DNA of 64,000 bases from Desulfomonile tiedjei (GCA_016218715.1 JACRDG010000048.1:248001-312000); one strand, 5' to 3'. Positions 1 through 7,790 are shown, numbered from the stretch's first letter. Numbers and translations: made by a program. The notes: generated from the sequence alone by a model not told the origin.

Positions 1-561
1 ATGCGGGGTTCGCCGACCGCTGAGTTGAGCTTCGACGATTGCCAGGTCCCGGCTGAGAACGTGGTAGGCGACATCAACCGAGGTGTAGCGGTGATGACAA
101 GGGGTCTTGATATTGAGCGCATCGTGGTGGCCGGTCTCTCTCTGGGTATTGCCCGGCAAACTCTGGAGTACTCCATCAAATACTCCCGAGAACGGCATCA
201 GTTCGGTCACCCCATATGCGAATTTCAGATGATCCAGGCCAAGCTGGCGGAGATGTATGCACGGTACGAGGCTTCCCGCAACATCGTCTACCGGGCTGCG
301 GACCGGGCGGAACAATGTGAGCGCGGCGGTAAGGGCACCGAACTCACTCGACTGGCGGCTACAGCGATACTGTACGCAGCGGAAGCGGCGACTCACAACG
401 GATCCGATGGGGTTCAGGTACATGGTGGGTACGGGTACTGCCTGGAGTTCCCTGTTCAGAAGCTGTGGCGTGATGCAAAGCTCTTGGAGATCGGCGCTGG
501 TACTACGGAAATACGCAAGATGATCATCGCCCGTGAACTCTTGTCAAAAGGAAGCGTATAG
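1..561 (+). CDS. Acyl-CoA dehydrogenase, C-terminal part (5' end outside window)
   Basis: This is the C-terminal 186 residues of an FAD-dependent acyl-CoA dehydrogenase, which introduces the alpha-beta double bond into an acyl-CoA and passes electrons to ETF. The in-window ATG is internal: MRGSPTAELSFDDC is the usual mid-protein motif, so the N-terminal half lies to the left. The four-helix C-terminal domain is complete (RHQFGHPICEFQ, VHGGYGY, IGAGTTEIR). The segment GLDIER carries a glutamate (in-window residue 39) at the position used as catalytic base in isovaleryl-CoA dehydrogenase. The usual glutamate near the C-terminus is absent (IGAGTTE rather than YEGTTE). This suggests the isovaleryl or branched/long-chain subgroup. 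The substrate is not determined. The thiolase-like gene follows 171 bases downstream on the same strand. Confidence 0.93.
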   Translation: MRGSPTAELSFDDCQVPAENVVGDINRGVAVMTRGLDIERIVVAGLSLGIARQTLEYSIKYSRERHQFGHPICEFQMIQAKLAEMYARYEASRNIVYRAADRAEQCERGGKGTELTRLAATAILYAAEAATHNGSDGVQVHGGYGYCLEFPVQKLWRDAKLLEIGAGTTEIRKMIIARELLSKGSV

Positions 562-732
562 ACTTTGGGGAAACCGTATTCGAGCGGCCACGACTGCTCG
601 TCCAATCCTGCCGGAATGCGCATCAGTTGGTTTTGGAACGAGCCCCTCTGGCCTTGATTGGGGGCTCTTGGAGTCTGCACTGCGTGGATAAGGAAACGAA
701 GGGATACCAGAGGAAAGGAGGGCTCCTCACTC

Positions 733-1926
733 ATGTCCAAGAGAGTCGGAATCATCGGCGCGGCCGTGACCCCATTCAAAGGGCGATGGCAAGAAAAGAC
801 GTACTACGAACTGGCCCAGTGGGCCACAAGAGAAGCCTGTAAGGACGCTCAAGTATCAATTCATGACGTCGAATCAGCCTTCTACGGGATTTACAACGAC
901 ATCTTCGAACGAACCTGCATACCGGAGCACGCCATCCATGGACTTCTCGGCATGCAGAACAAGTTCGGAACGCGCATCTCAACCGGCGGTGCCACCGGTG
1001 CGTACACCATGTCGGCGGCCCACGCATACCTTGCTGCAGGCCGCTTCAAGACCGCGCTGGTTCTGGGGGTGGAAAAGGCCACGGACTGTTTTGATTTTGC
1101 ATCGATGTCTGCCACACCGGAGGTCATCAAGACCATTGGATGGTCCGGTGACAGTTTTTTTGAGCAGCCGATCGGATGGACCGCTTCCGACAGTTATGCA
1201 GAGGTCGTGCTCGCGTACATGGATGAACATCCCGGAGACCTGAAACCCGAGACCACCGCTGAAATATCGGCCCAGTTGAGCCGGCAGGTCAGAACCAATC
1301 CGTATGCCCAGCGCCAGTTCGACCAGGTAACACGCGAAGAGGTCATGAATTCCCGGCTCGTGGTCTACCCGTTCAGAGAGCTGGAAATCTGCGTCTATTC
1401 AGAGGGGGCTGCTGCCCTGATCCTTGCGGAGGAGGAGACGGCACTCGCCATTTCCAGGAATACCGGAAAACCGGTGGTCTGGATTACCGGTCTTGGTGAA
1501 GCGAACGAACACTCGTTCGTCGGCAAGAATCACAAGATCATGTCGCGCATCATGTCGGATTACTACGCCTCCCGGAGAGCGTACGAGATGGCCGGTATCA
1601 AGGATCCCACGCAGTCAATCCAGATTGTGGAACTGCACGACGCGTTTGTGCATCAGCTCGAAATCAGTATGGCGGAGTTCGGTTTGGTACCGCCCGGACG
1701 CGCGGACGCGCTCATTGACGAGGGCCTCATGACTCCCGGCGGAAAGTACCTCGTGAACCCCTGCGGCGGCTTGATCTATTGCGGACACGCGGTAGGAGCC
1801 AGCAACGTCATGTCGGCATGGTCCGCGCGAAACGAACTCCTTGCCAGAGGGCTGCATACCGCCCTGGTTCACGGCACAGGGAGCACCATCGCACAATATA
1901 CCGCCTGCTTGATCCTGGAGTGCTGA
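733..1926 (+). CDS. Thiolase-superfamily protein (acetyl-CoA acetyltransferase-like), nucleophilic Cys replaced
   Basis: A 397-residue thiolase-fold protein related to the SCP2-type thiolases that cleave or condense beta-ketoacyl-CoA. The start at 733 is favoured by an AGGAAAGGAGG ribosome site at 711-721. The C-terminal half keeps the histidine motif ELHDAF and the loop NPCGGLIYCGHAVGAS. At the N-terminal active-site loop the sequence is RISTGGATGAYT. The position normally held by the nucleophilic cysteine is Gly86 by my alignment. Members of this group usually work with a DUF35 zinc-ribbon/OB protein, and exactly such a gene follows after 20 bases. The pair resembles benzoylsuccinyl-CoA thiolase (BbsAB) and archaeal thiolase complexes in architecture. 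The actual substrate is unknown. It may be catalytic by another route or act as a non-classical acyl-binding subunit. Confidence 0.88.
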   Translation: MSKRVGIIGAAVTPFKGRWQEKTYYELAQWATREACKDAQVSIHDVESAFYGIYNDIFERTCIPEHAIHGLLGMQNKFGTRISTGGATGAYTMSAAHAYLAAGRFKTALVLGVEKATDCFDFASMSATPEVIKTIGWSGDSFFEQPIGWTASDSYAEVVLAYMDEHPGDLKPETTAEISAQLSRQVRTNPYAQRQFDQVTREEVMNSRLVVYPFRELEICVYSEGAAALILAEEETALAISRNTGKPVVWITGLGEANEHSFVGKNHKIMSRIMSDYYASRRAYEMAGIKDPTQSIQIVELHDAFVHQLEISMAEFGLVPPGRADALIDEGLMTPGGKYLVNPCGGLIYCGHAVGASNVMSAWSARNELLARGLHTALVHGTGSTIAQYTACLILEC

Positions 1927-1946
1927 GAAATGGAGGAGGTAATCCA

Positions 1947-2942
1947 ATGAAGACCGGCACAGGTAAAGTCATTCCCTATGAGTATATCCCTGATGAGGGA
2001 TCGGAAATCGAGACCGTCGACGGCCGCCAGTATCTCATCGCCAACGATGCAATGTATACATTTTTCAAGCGCACCAAAGGGGAGTTGTCACCGTTTTTTC
2101 TCGCGCTGCGGGACGAGAAACGGCTCCTCGGCTGCAAGTGCGTCGAATGCGGTCTGGTCCGCGTCCCGCCCTTCCTGACGCATTGCCCGGACTGCAACTT
2201 CGCTTCTACGAAATTGCTCGAGGTCGAGCAGGTGGGCATCCTCAACAGCACGGCACCGATCACATACTTCGCGACGTCTCTATTTCAGCACATGGCCCCG
2301 TACGGCCGAGGCAGGGTCATTTTCCGGGGCGCGGACACGGCTTTGAGCGTCAACCTCTATACGACTACCGGCATTCTGGTCCCGGGAATACTGAACAAAG
2401 GCACTGAGGTCAAGCTGATTTTCCGGACCAATCGCATCGGCGAAATGACCGATGTCTTTTGCGTTCCGACTTCCGAACTCAGCCGAGACCAGGTTGAAAA
2501 GCGCGGGCTCGAGGAATCGGAGATCGACTGGGAGTCTCCTGTGGAGCCCAATGTTTTGGATGCTTCGGCCGAGGACACCTCGGTGTATAGAGAAGCCCTG
2601 AAGGAAATCAAGTCGATCGTCGAAGAGATGAACCGTAACGACCGGGCCCGCAAGGACATCGCGGGATGGAGACGGGACATTGCGGTGAAGGCGCGCGGAG
2701 GCCAATTCGCGCTCATCATAGACGAAAGAGGCATAAGGATTGAAGAAAAGGAACTCTCTGCCCCCGACTTTATCATGGTCAGCCAAGACCTGCGGGTCCT
2801 GCTTGACGGACTGGCCTATCGCGGGGCGATCACGGATTCGGTCATCAACAAAAGACTCTGGATAAGCAAGAATCCGGAGTTTACGACAATCTTCAAGCTC
2901 GACAGAATGGCCAGGTCAGTCGCGCGGTCCAAAAAGGATTGA
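1947..2942 (+). CDS. DUF35 zinc-ribbon/OB-fold protein with C-terminal SCP2-like extension
   Basis: A 331-residue protein started at 1947 behind a strong GGAGGAGG at 1931-1938. The central part is the DUF35 fold: a rubredoxin-like zinc ribbon with two CxxC pairs (CKCVEC and HCPDC), followed by an OB-fold (RGRVIFRGADTALS and onward). DUF35 proteins are partner subunits of thiolases and HMG-CoA synthases and shape the CoA site, which fits the thiolase gene immediately upstream. The last 130 residues (about 200-331) are an additional domain with alternating strands and helices (FALIIDERGIRIEEKE), probably a sterol-carrier/lipid-transfer-like domain. That assignment is inferred only from its pattern and position. 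The two genes are almost certainly one operon with the acyl-CoA dehydrogenase. Confidence 0.85.
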   Translation: MKTGTGKVIPYEYIPDEGSEIETVDGRQYLIANDAMYTFFKRTKGELSPFFLALRDEKRLLGCKCVECGLVRVPPFLTHCPDCNFASTKLLEVEQVGILNSTAPITYFATSLFQHMAPYGRGRVIFRGADTALSVNLYTTTGILVPGILNKGTEVKLIFRTNRIGEMTDVFCVPTSELSRDQVEKRGLEESEIDWESPVEPNVLDASAEDTSVYREALKEIKSIVEEMNRNDRARKDIAGWRRDIAVKARGGQFALIIDERGIRIEEKELSAPDFIMVSQDLRVLLDGLAYRGAITDSVINKRLWISKNPEFTTIFKLDRMARSVARSKKD

Positions 2943-3127
2943 AAGTATCGAGCGCTTTTCGCCTGATGCGATCTGTAACTGGCTGCGCCGTTACGTTACC
3001 GCTCCGTGTGAGGAAGTGTGGGAAGCATGGAATCAAATCTGCTCTTGGCCATCTCTGCGCCGGATCGTGAGGTCCGGCCACGAGCCGAGAGCAGACCCGC
3101 TCCTATCCCCAAGACTTGTGCTCAGAC

Positions 3128-3224
3128 GAAACATTCCGGTCTGGCTTGTTTCCAACCGAACGGGATGATTGCGCTTTGTTGGCTCCCCGAGTAGGCCTCG
3201 AGCCTACAACTTAGTGGCTAACAG
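3128..3224 (-). repeat. Degenerate copy of tRNA-Asn 3' half plus its terminator (att-like remnant)
   Basis: Bases 3180-3224 match the 3' 45 bases of the intact tRNA-Asn gene at 6251-6326 with four differences (for example CCTCGAGCC for ACTCGAACC). The homology continues through the downstream flank: 3128-3179 resembles 6200-6250, including ACGGGATGATT and CTTTGTTGGC. The T-stem (GTAGG/CCTAC) is intact and the loop is mutated. The 5' half of the tRNA is absent, so this is not a functional tRNA. This is what a displaced tRNA 3' end looks like after integration of a mobile element into tRNA-Asn. Confidence 0.85.
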
Positions 3225-3345
3225 AGGCGTGTACAAGGCACAACAGCAACAATGTCAGTATGTTGCCGATGCGGCCTGTTGCGCAAAATCCAGCACTGTC
3301 CATAACCGCCCACAACTGATTCCCGCAAAAGTCCCGCACGCTTCC
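3211..3345 (+). repeat. Direct repeat copy 1 flanking the HEPN-like gene
   Basis: Starts inside the tRNA remnant (TAGTGGCTAACAG) and includes the block ATCCAGCACTGTCCATAACC followed by TCCCGCAAAAGTCCCGCA. The same two blocks recur in the same orientation at 4673-4795. Spacing inside the copies differs by a few bases. This is probably an older attachment-site arm. Confidence 0.75.
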
Positions 3346-3522
3346 TCCTTCTTCATGGAACCACTGACCTACGCTGTCTCCGGGAGTGAGATAACGACGA
3401 ACCAGCTGATGAAATCATGAACTTTTCCAAATGCCCAACAATTTCAGCCTCTCTCGATTTATTTGGAATTCTGTCAATCCTCCACAATTCTTCTGGCGAG
3501 AGCAAAATCTGAGCACGGACCG

Positions 3523-4656
3523 ATGCCTCGTCCAAGACCGGAAGACATTTCTGGATCGGTTTCTCTCCTTTCTGCTGGAAAATCCGATTGCTGGGTGTAT
3601 GATTGGGGTGTCAAATCCTATGGCAATCCTTCCATCTTGAGTGGGTGGAAAGGTGGTCCAAAAAAGTTTCGGGGACGAGGCCTCTCCTCTCTGGAGAGTC
3701 TCATCAATTTTCGGAGCGAGCCTATGATGAGCAGACGTACTGCCCGATTCATTGCCGAACTTTATATGCAGACTTTCAGGAAATTTATAAGGTATTCTTC
3801 GAGTTGGGAATATGAGCTGAATACTCAGCATTTGTACGATTTCCTCTTCGACAATGGTTACAATGCTTGGTTCTGCAACTCTGCCAGTCGATCCGGTTCG
3901 CTGGAGAATCTTAAGAATTTTATTATGAAACTTCACACCGGCGAATCATTGTGGGTTCCAAATACACAAAATTGGTCATGGGACAATGCACAAAGGATTG
4001 GACAGACGTATCTCCGCAAACTGGCTCAAGATATTCTTGGCTTCTGGACAACGGAAGGAAGAACTTATCGACCAGATGACCAAGGTCAAAACAGGCTTCA
4101 GACGTTGTGGGGTAGCCTTCAGTTAGACGGGTATGGGTACTCCAGACAACTCCTGTTGGCACCGGAAACCGATGTTCTGGAGACCAAGGAGGAAACCGGC
4201 GTAATACGCACCCTCTATTCCGAACTCGGACTTGCCAGTAAGGATACAGCCTTTCATCATTTGGAACTGGCAGAAGAGCATTTCCTAAACTCAAGATGGG
4301 ATGATTCTATTTCTAATTCTCGTAAGTTCCTGGAGTGTGTGCTCCAGGAGGTCGCCTCGGTCCATTCATTGCGAATCAAGAGAGTATCGTTGCCAGAGGC
4401 TGCCTGCACCCGCCCAGTCAAGATCAGAGAATACTTGAAAGATGAACAGCTCTTGACAAAAAAGGAGACCGATGCTCTGGCTGCCAATTATGGACTCCTT
4501 AGCGAAACGGGGAGCCATCCCTACATGGCACAAAACGATCAGGCCCGATTGCTAAGACAAATCTCATTAATTCTCGCTCAATTCGTGATGCTACGATTAA
4601 AGGGGTGTTTGGAAAAGCCTCAGATAACAGTCTCGGAATGGTCGTCTCTTGATTGA
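3523..4656 (+). CDS. Unrecognised protein with HEPN/Abi-like C-terminal region
   Basis: I do not recognise the family with confidence. The start is uncertain: ATG 3523 is chosen here, with TTG 3463 and ATG 3724 as alternatives, and none has a good ribosome site. The C-terminal third (from about AEEHFLNSRWDDSISNSR to the end) is all-helical. It has the pattern of abortive-infection C-terminal/HEPN-type domains: a helix with SRKFLECVLQEV, then a turn ETGSHPYM where such families have a charged residue-x-HG turn, then a long final helix. A clear RxxxxH ribonuclease motif is not present. The gene is AT-richer than its neighbours, sits alone between two direct repeats and lies inside a tRNA-associated island. 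A phage-defence role is a reasonable inference from location and helical pattern, not from a catalytic motif. Confidence 0.6.
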   Translation: MPRPRPEDISGSVSLLSAGKSDCWVYDWGVKSYGNPSILSGWKGGPKKFRGRGLSSLESLINFRSEPMMSRRTARFIAELYMQTFRKFIRYSSSWEYELNTQHLYDFLFDNGYNAWFCNSASRSGSLENLKNFIMKLHTGESLWVPNTQNWSWDNAQRIGQTYLRKLAQDILGFWTTEGRTYRPDDQGQNRLQTLWGSLQLDGYGYSRQLLLAPETDVLETKEETGVIRTLYSELGLASKDTAFHHLELAEEHFLNSRWDDSISNSRKFLECVLQEVASVHSLRIKRVSLPEAACTRPVKIREYLKDEQLLTKKETDALAANYGLLSETGSHPYMAQNDQARLLRQISLILAQFVMLRLKGCLEKPQITVSEWSSLD

Positions 4657-5147
4657 TTATTTTCCCTAAAAACAAGTGGCTAATACACGCCCGCAAAAGG
4701 CTCACCGGCCGGTGGTCACCATGGTGCCGAAGAGGCCCGTTGCATTGAATCCAGCACTGTCCATAACCCAATCCCGCAAAAGTCCCGCAAGCTAATCCCA
4801 TGGACCTAGAGCCGAAGATCTGGCAATCGGATCTCCCCCGCCACCCGGACCGCCACTCTCCGCCTCAAGCGCCCGGCGTTCACCATCGGTTGCTCTTTGC
4901 GGTAAACTAGGCTGTTCACGGTGTAGTAATGGTCCGGTCCGTAATCGTCCCCTATCGTTGCAAGCCTCAGGGTGTTAAGTGCGCAACGCCCGTGACATGT
5001 GCCGGCACCGTCACCATGTTCCACTTGAGCCAACAGCCAATTTGACCCCTTTATTCACACAGAGGCGCTCTAGGAATTCCGCCCTAAAACTGGTGGAGAA
5101 GGCGCCCTTTGCTCCAGAAATCAAATCGCCCCTGCTTTTGGCCTCGT
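4657..5147. other. Non-coding stretch with repeat copy 2 (4673-4795)
   Basis: The first part, 4673-4795, is the second copy of the direct repeat seen at 3211-3345: AAGTGGCTAATAC, then ATCCAGCACTGTCCATAACC and TCCCGCAAAAGTCCCGCA. The remainder (4800-5147) contains only short open frames without ribosome sites. A 75-codon minus-strand frame at 4806-5033 could be a fragment of a dead gene, but I cannot identify it. Confidence 0.6.
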
Positions 5148-5810
5148 CTACGCCCGGAGAGACTGTATCTTAATTTGCTGTAACTGAATACTCAAGTCTT
5201 CGGCTAGGCCATAAATGAACCAATCGATGTGATAGTCTGGCTCAAGTTCCTCTAGGGCGTGCCGTGTAGGGAAGTCGGCAAACCCGGTAATAATTATCCC
5301 ACGCGGATCTTTGTGCGAGGGATCGTTGCGCACCAGCCGTATGTATTGTAGTACTTGCTCAACAACTCTTTTCTCACCGCTTCCCTTCTTGATTTCGACG
5401 ACCACGGCTCGCCCGCGTGTGTCTTTGCAAAGGAAATCGAGTTTATCGCGACAGCCAGGCGGGGAGTAGTGTCTGTCAGGGGTACGGAGTCGAAGTATTG
5501 GCATAATATCGGCCTCAAACCTATCCATCAGGTCTTTTTCCTTCTTGGCTAGGCTACCGATCTGCTGTTGTTCAACGTATGAAAGCCCCACGGGATCGTC
5601 AATCCATCGCGCGTGCTCAAGGCCGTAGACGTAAATCGGCGGATCCTGGCCGGCCATCCATTCAAGGATGCTACTTATGGCAGCCTTTCCTCGGCGCTCA
5701 TAGCCAAAGGACTTCAATAGTATGCGCGCTTTCAGGCGCTTTATTCCGGATTTTTCAATCTCCTTGTGCCATGAGGAGATTTGATTCCCTGTAGGTTCTC
5801 TCTTTTTCAT
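5148..5810 (-). CDS. NucS-like PD-(D/E)XK nuclease (DUF91-type C-terminal domain)
   Basis: A 220-residue protein. The C-terminal half has the nuclease core of the NucS/EndoMS (DUF91) family: RDKLDFLCKD provides the metal-binding aspartate and VVVEIKKG the E-x-K, followed by the helix VEQVLQYIRLV. In that fold these residues cut DNA with magnesium. The N-terminal half (about 1-100) is not a NucS dimerisation domain that I recognise and may be a DNA-binding or specificity region (RILLKSFGYERRG). The gene is the second cargo gene of the tRNA-Asn island. It could be a restriction-like or repair-like endonuclease, and defence is favoured by context only. Confidence 0.75.
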   Translation of the reverse strand: MKKREPTGNQISSWHKEIEKSGIKRLKARILLKSFGYERRGKAAISSILEWMAGQDPPIYVYGLEHARWIDDPVGLSYVEQQQIGSLAKKEKDLMDRFEADIMPILRLRTPDRHYSPPGCRDKLDFLCKDTRGRAVVVEIKKGSGEKRVVEQVLQYIRLVRNDPSHKDPRGIIITGFADFPTRHALEELEPDYHIDWFIYGLAEDLSIQLQQIKIQSLRA

Positions 5811-6197
5811 GATCGCGCGCCCTTTTTCAGCAAGGCGGCATTCTCGATGCCGTCCTGTTTCACGGTGTGATCCTTTCCGTGATCAGTGCGCCCAGAGAAA
5901 GTTACACCAACCCCGATTACGATACCAGGAAAATCCGAGGAGCATCGCAGTACGTCGTCCGGTGAAACTGGCGGCTTGTGAGGGACGGATTAGACATCCT
6001 CGTCACTCAAGCACACCTACGGCCGCAGGCTGCGGTCGACGGGTGTTTCGTTTGAAGACCGGCAGGACCTTCTCGGGCACAAGTCCGGGAGGATCACGAC
6101 ACACTACTCCGCGCCGGAACTAATTCACTTAATAGAAGCTTCAGAGCGGGTTTGCACTCGGGAAAGACACAAAAATGACACAATCGTCATGCTGAGG
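5811..6197. other. Non-coding island tail with one hairpin
   Basis: No convincing gene. A GC-rich hairpin lies at 6013-6046 (arms ACACC..CGGCCGCA and TGCGGTCG..GGGTGT) followed by TTTCGTTT, a possible weak terminator on the plus strand. Otherwise nothing recognised. Confidence 0.5.
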
Positions 6198-6237
6198 AAA
6201 AAAATCCCGCTCCGTGTTGTCTCCAACAGGGCGGGAT
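6198..6237 (-). terminator. Rho-independent terminator of tRNA-Asn
   Basis: Read on the minus strand: stem ATCCCGC...GCGGGAT with a 20-base loop followed by seven T residues. It begins 13 bases past the CCA end of tRNA-Asn. A degenerate copy lies in the repeat at 3128-3179. Confidence 0.8.
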
Positions 6238-6250
6238 GATTTATCTTTGT

Positions 6251-6326
6251 TGGCTCCCCGAGTAGGACTCGAACCTACAACCTAGTGGTTAACAGCCACC
6301 CGCTCTGCCAATTGAGCTATCGGGGA
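6251..6326 (-). tRNA. tRNA-Asn (anticodon GTT)
   Basis: A 76-base cloverleaf. The acceptor stem TCCCCGA pairs with TCGGGGA and the CCA is encoded. The D-arm has AGCTCAATTGGCAGAGC, the anticodon loop is CTGTTAA, and the T-arm is GTAGG TTCGAGT CCTAC. A possible promoter lies upstream on the same strand, with TTGACA at 6421-6416 but a weak -10. The gene serves as the integration target of the island on its 3' side. Confidence 0.97.
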
Positions 6327-6370
6327 ACATCGATCGCCGGAAGCCGCTTGCACGACCGGCCTCGGCCAGT

Positions 6371-6392
6371 AAGGATTCCCGACGGAATCCTT
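6371..6392. repeat. Perfect small hairpin upstream of tRNA-Asn
   Basis: AAGGATTCC-CGAC-GGAATCCTT, a nine-base perfect stem with a four-base loop, followed on the plus strand by ATTTTC. It lies in the 255-base stretch between tRNA-Asn and the next gene, which otherwise holds nothing recognised. Confidence 0.6.
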
Positions 6393-6581
6393 ATTTTCAC
6401 CCATGCCGCGGCCATTGTCAACCCTGAAATCGCAAAAACCTGCTCCATGCCCACGGTCAGCGAGGTCGCGAGACGGCGGGACGCGGAGCCCGCGGCTGAC
6501 AGCTCCTCGGATCCTTGGGCTGTCATCGCAAGAATGGGATCTTCCTGGCGACGGTCGCCGCGGTGGTGTCTTGTCTTCAGG

Positions 6582-7121
6582 TCATCCGTCAGGAGTCGCG
6601 ATCCAGCGGCGAATGTCCGGGAGTTCCCCGGTTTCCCACTCGGGGGAGATCCGTATCTTCAGGAAATACCCGAACAGCGCATCCACGGAATCCATCGCTT
6701 CCTCGACCAGGTAGACCTTTTCCAGGAACGCGCCTTCCGCTGATTCGTCCTCGTCCGCCTCCGCAGTGGGCAGGATCGGAGGAGTCCTGAGCGCGCCGAA
6801 AGAAAACCACGTCCCCTTGAGCACCATGGTGAAGTCGTTCTCCGTGCTCCTGATGGAAACGCGGGCCTCCTCGATCTTCTTCCCTTCCCTGAGCGCGGCT
6901 AAACCCTCACGAAGCTCGGATTGTTCCCCCTTGACCGTTACCGACTGGGCTGTGTCCGTCTCCGACAGATCGAGCAGCATCTTGTCGAGGAACAAGACCT
7001 CGATCGCCTTTCCGCCGGGCAGTTCGATCCGGCCGCCGGTGCGGTCCGACTTGAACCAGAGCCAGGTCAAGAATTCCCGTCCGAGAAAGGCCTTTTCCCG
7101 AAGTATATCCAGGAAATCCAT
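6582..7121 (-). CDS. RdgC-family C-terminal-half-like protein
   Basis: A 179-residue protein lying 57 bases downstream of the RdgC N-terminal-half-like gene. The start at 7121 follows GGAGACG. It opens with REKAFLGREFLTWLWFKS, then a basic/acidic alternating beta region (GGRIELPGGKAIEVLFLDKM, SVTVKGEQSELREG), and ends with an acidic linker and a helix FGYFLKIR. By size, order and pairing I read it as the C-terminal half of a split RdgC, the nucleoid-associated ring protein that limits RecA loading. The sequence similarity to E. coli RdgC in this half is weak to my eye, so the assignment rests mainly on its neighbour. Confidence 0.55.
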   Translation of the reverse strand: MDFLDILREKAFLGREFLTWLWFKSDRTGGRIELPGGKAIEVLFLDKMLLDLSETDTAQSVTVKGEQSELREGLAALREGKKIEEARVSIRSTENDFTMVLKGTWFSFGALRTPPILPTAEADEDESAEGAFLEKVYLVEEAMDSVDALFGYFLKIRISPEWETGELPDIRRWIATPDG

Positions 7122-7178
7122 ATGCAGCGTCTCCTTGTTCTGTCCGTCGTGCTCCTGAGCTTGAATGGCGGGGAGCTG

Positions 7179-7790
7179 CTAGGGAACCATCGACGACGGT
7201 TTCAGGTTCTCGAGGCCGGCTCGGGAATTTGTTTCTTCCAGGAGCTCCTCGGCCCGCAGATACGGAATAATAGGGATGAGCGTGAGGCCGAAGCATTTTT
7301 TGAAATGGTCGGTGACCCGCTCAAGGACCTTGCCTGACAGACTGCCGAAGTAAGCCACGTGCTTCGACGTGTCCCACACGAGATCGTATACCTGGATGGA
7401 CGGGAACATCCGGCGCTTGAGCGACTCTTTGATGTTGTCCTTGAGCTGTCGGCGTTGCGCGGAGGAGAGTTTCCTCTGCCCCGATTCTGCCAGGAGCTTT
7501 TGCGACTCCTTCTTCAGCTCGATTTCCAGTATCCTGGGCGGGACCCGAGCGGTATCCACGCGCAGGGACAGCGCCACGTAATGAGCCCGCAGGTACGACG
7601 CGGAAGTGAACTCGTAATCGGTGAAGTCCTCGATGGAAGCCCAGCCCATGCCCACTTCCACGCCGGGTGTGTCGATCTCGCGATACGCGCCCTTCCTGAT
7701 GCCGGCGTCCACCGCGTCCCAGAACGAGCCTTCTATTTCCCCTTTGACCCGTAATCTCATGATGGAAACCGAGCGTGACAAAAAGCCCAT
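7179..7790 (-). CDS. rdgC: RdgC-like recombination-associated protein (N-terminal-half size)
   Basis: 203 residues if started at ATG 7790, which has GAGGAG seven bases upstream. Longer upstream starts lack this. The stretch MGWASIEDF, the basic VPPRILEIELKKE, the helical RKLSSAQRRQLKDNIKESL, and MFPSIQVYDLVWDTS followed by a strand-turn-helix match the order of features in RdgC (E. coli has LPSPVIKQALEAKI, KKTEKDSLKDEV, LLPRAFSR and a TMMWID strand). The protein is about two thirds of E. coli RdgC in length and stops where the C-terminal domain would begin. The next gene on the same strand may supply that half. Confidence 0.7.
   Translation of the reverse strand: MGFLSRSVSIMRLRVKGEIEGSFWDAVDAGIRKGAYREIDTPGVEVGMGWASIEDFTDYEFTSASYLRAHYVALSLRVDTARVPPRILEIELKKESQKLLAESGQRKLSSAQRRQLKDNIKESLKRRMFPSIQVYDLVWDTSKHVAYFGSLSGKVLERVTDHFKKCFGLTLIPIIPYLRAEELLEETNSRAGLENLKPSSMVP

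Larger units (their letters stand above)
3225..6250. mobile_element. Small degraded genomic island inserted at tRNA-Asn
   Basis: The segment lies between a tRNA-Asn 3' remnant (3180-3224) and the 3' end of the intact tRNA-Asn gene (6251), the classical geometry of a tRNA-targeted integrated element about 3.0 kb long. It holds two protein genes, an unrecognised one with a HEPN/Abi-like C-terminus (3523-4656) and a NucS-like nuclease (5148-5810), and otherwise non-coding debris. No integrase gene is visible, so the element is a remnant or was mobilised in trans. Base composition is visibly more AT-rich across 3420-4660 than in the flanking GC-rich genes. Internal direct repeats (3211-3345 and 4673-4795) suggest it was built from two successive insertions. 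Confidence 0.72.

Noticed and set aside
3180-3224. Second functional tRNA-Asn gene
   Set aside because: Only the 3' half is present; the acceptor 5' strand, D-arm and anticodon arm are missing.
4806-5033. Minus-strand 75-codon frame inside the island
   Set aside because: No ribosome site, no recognisable motif; could be a decayed gene fragment but cannot be supported.
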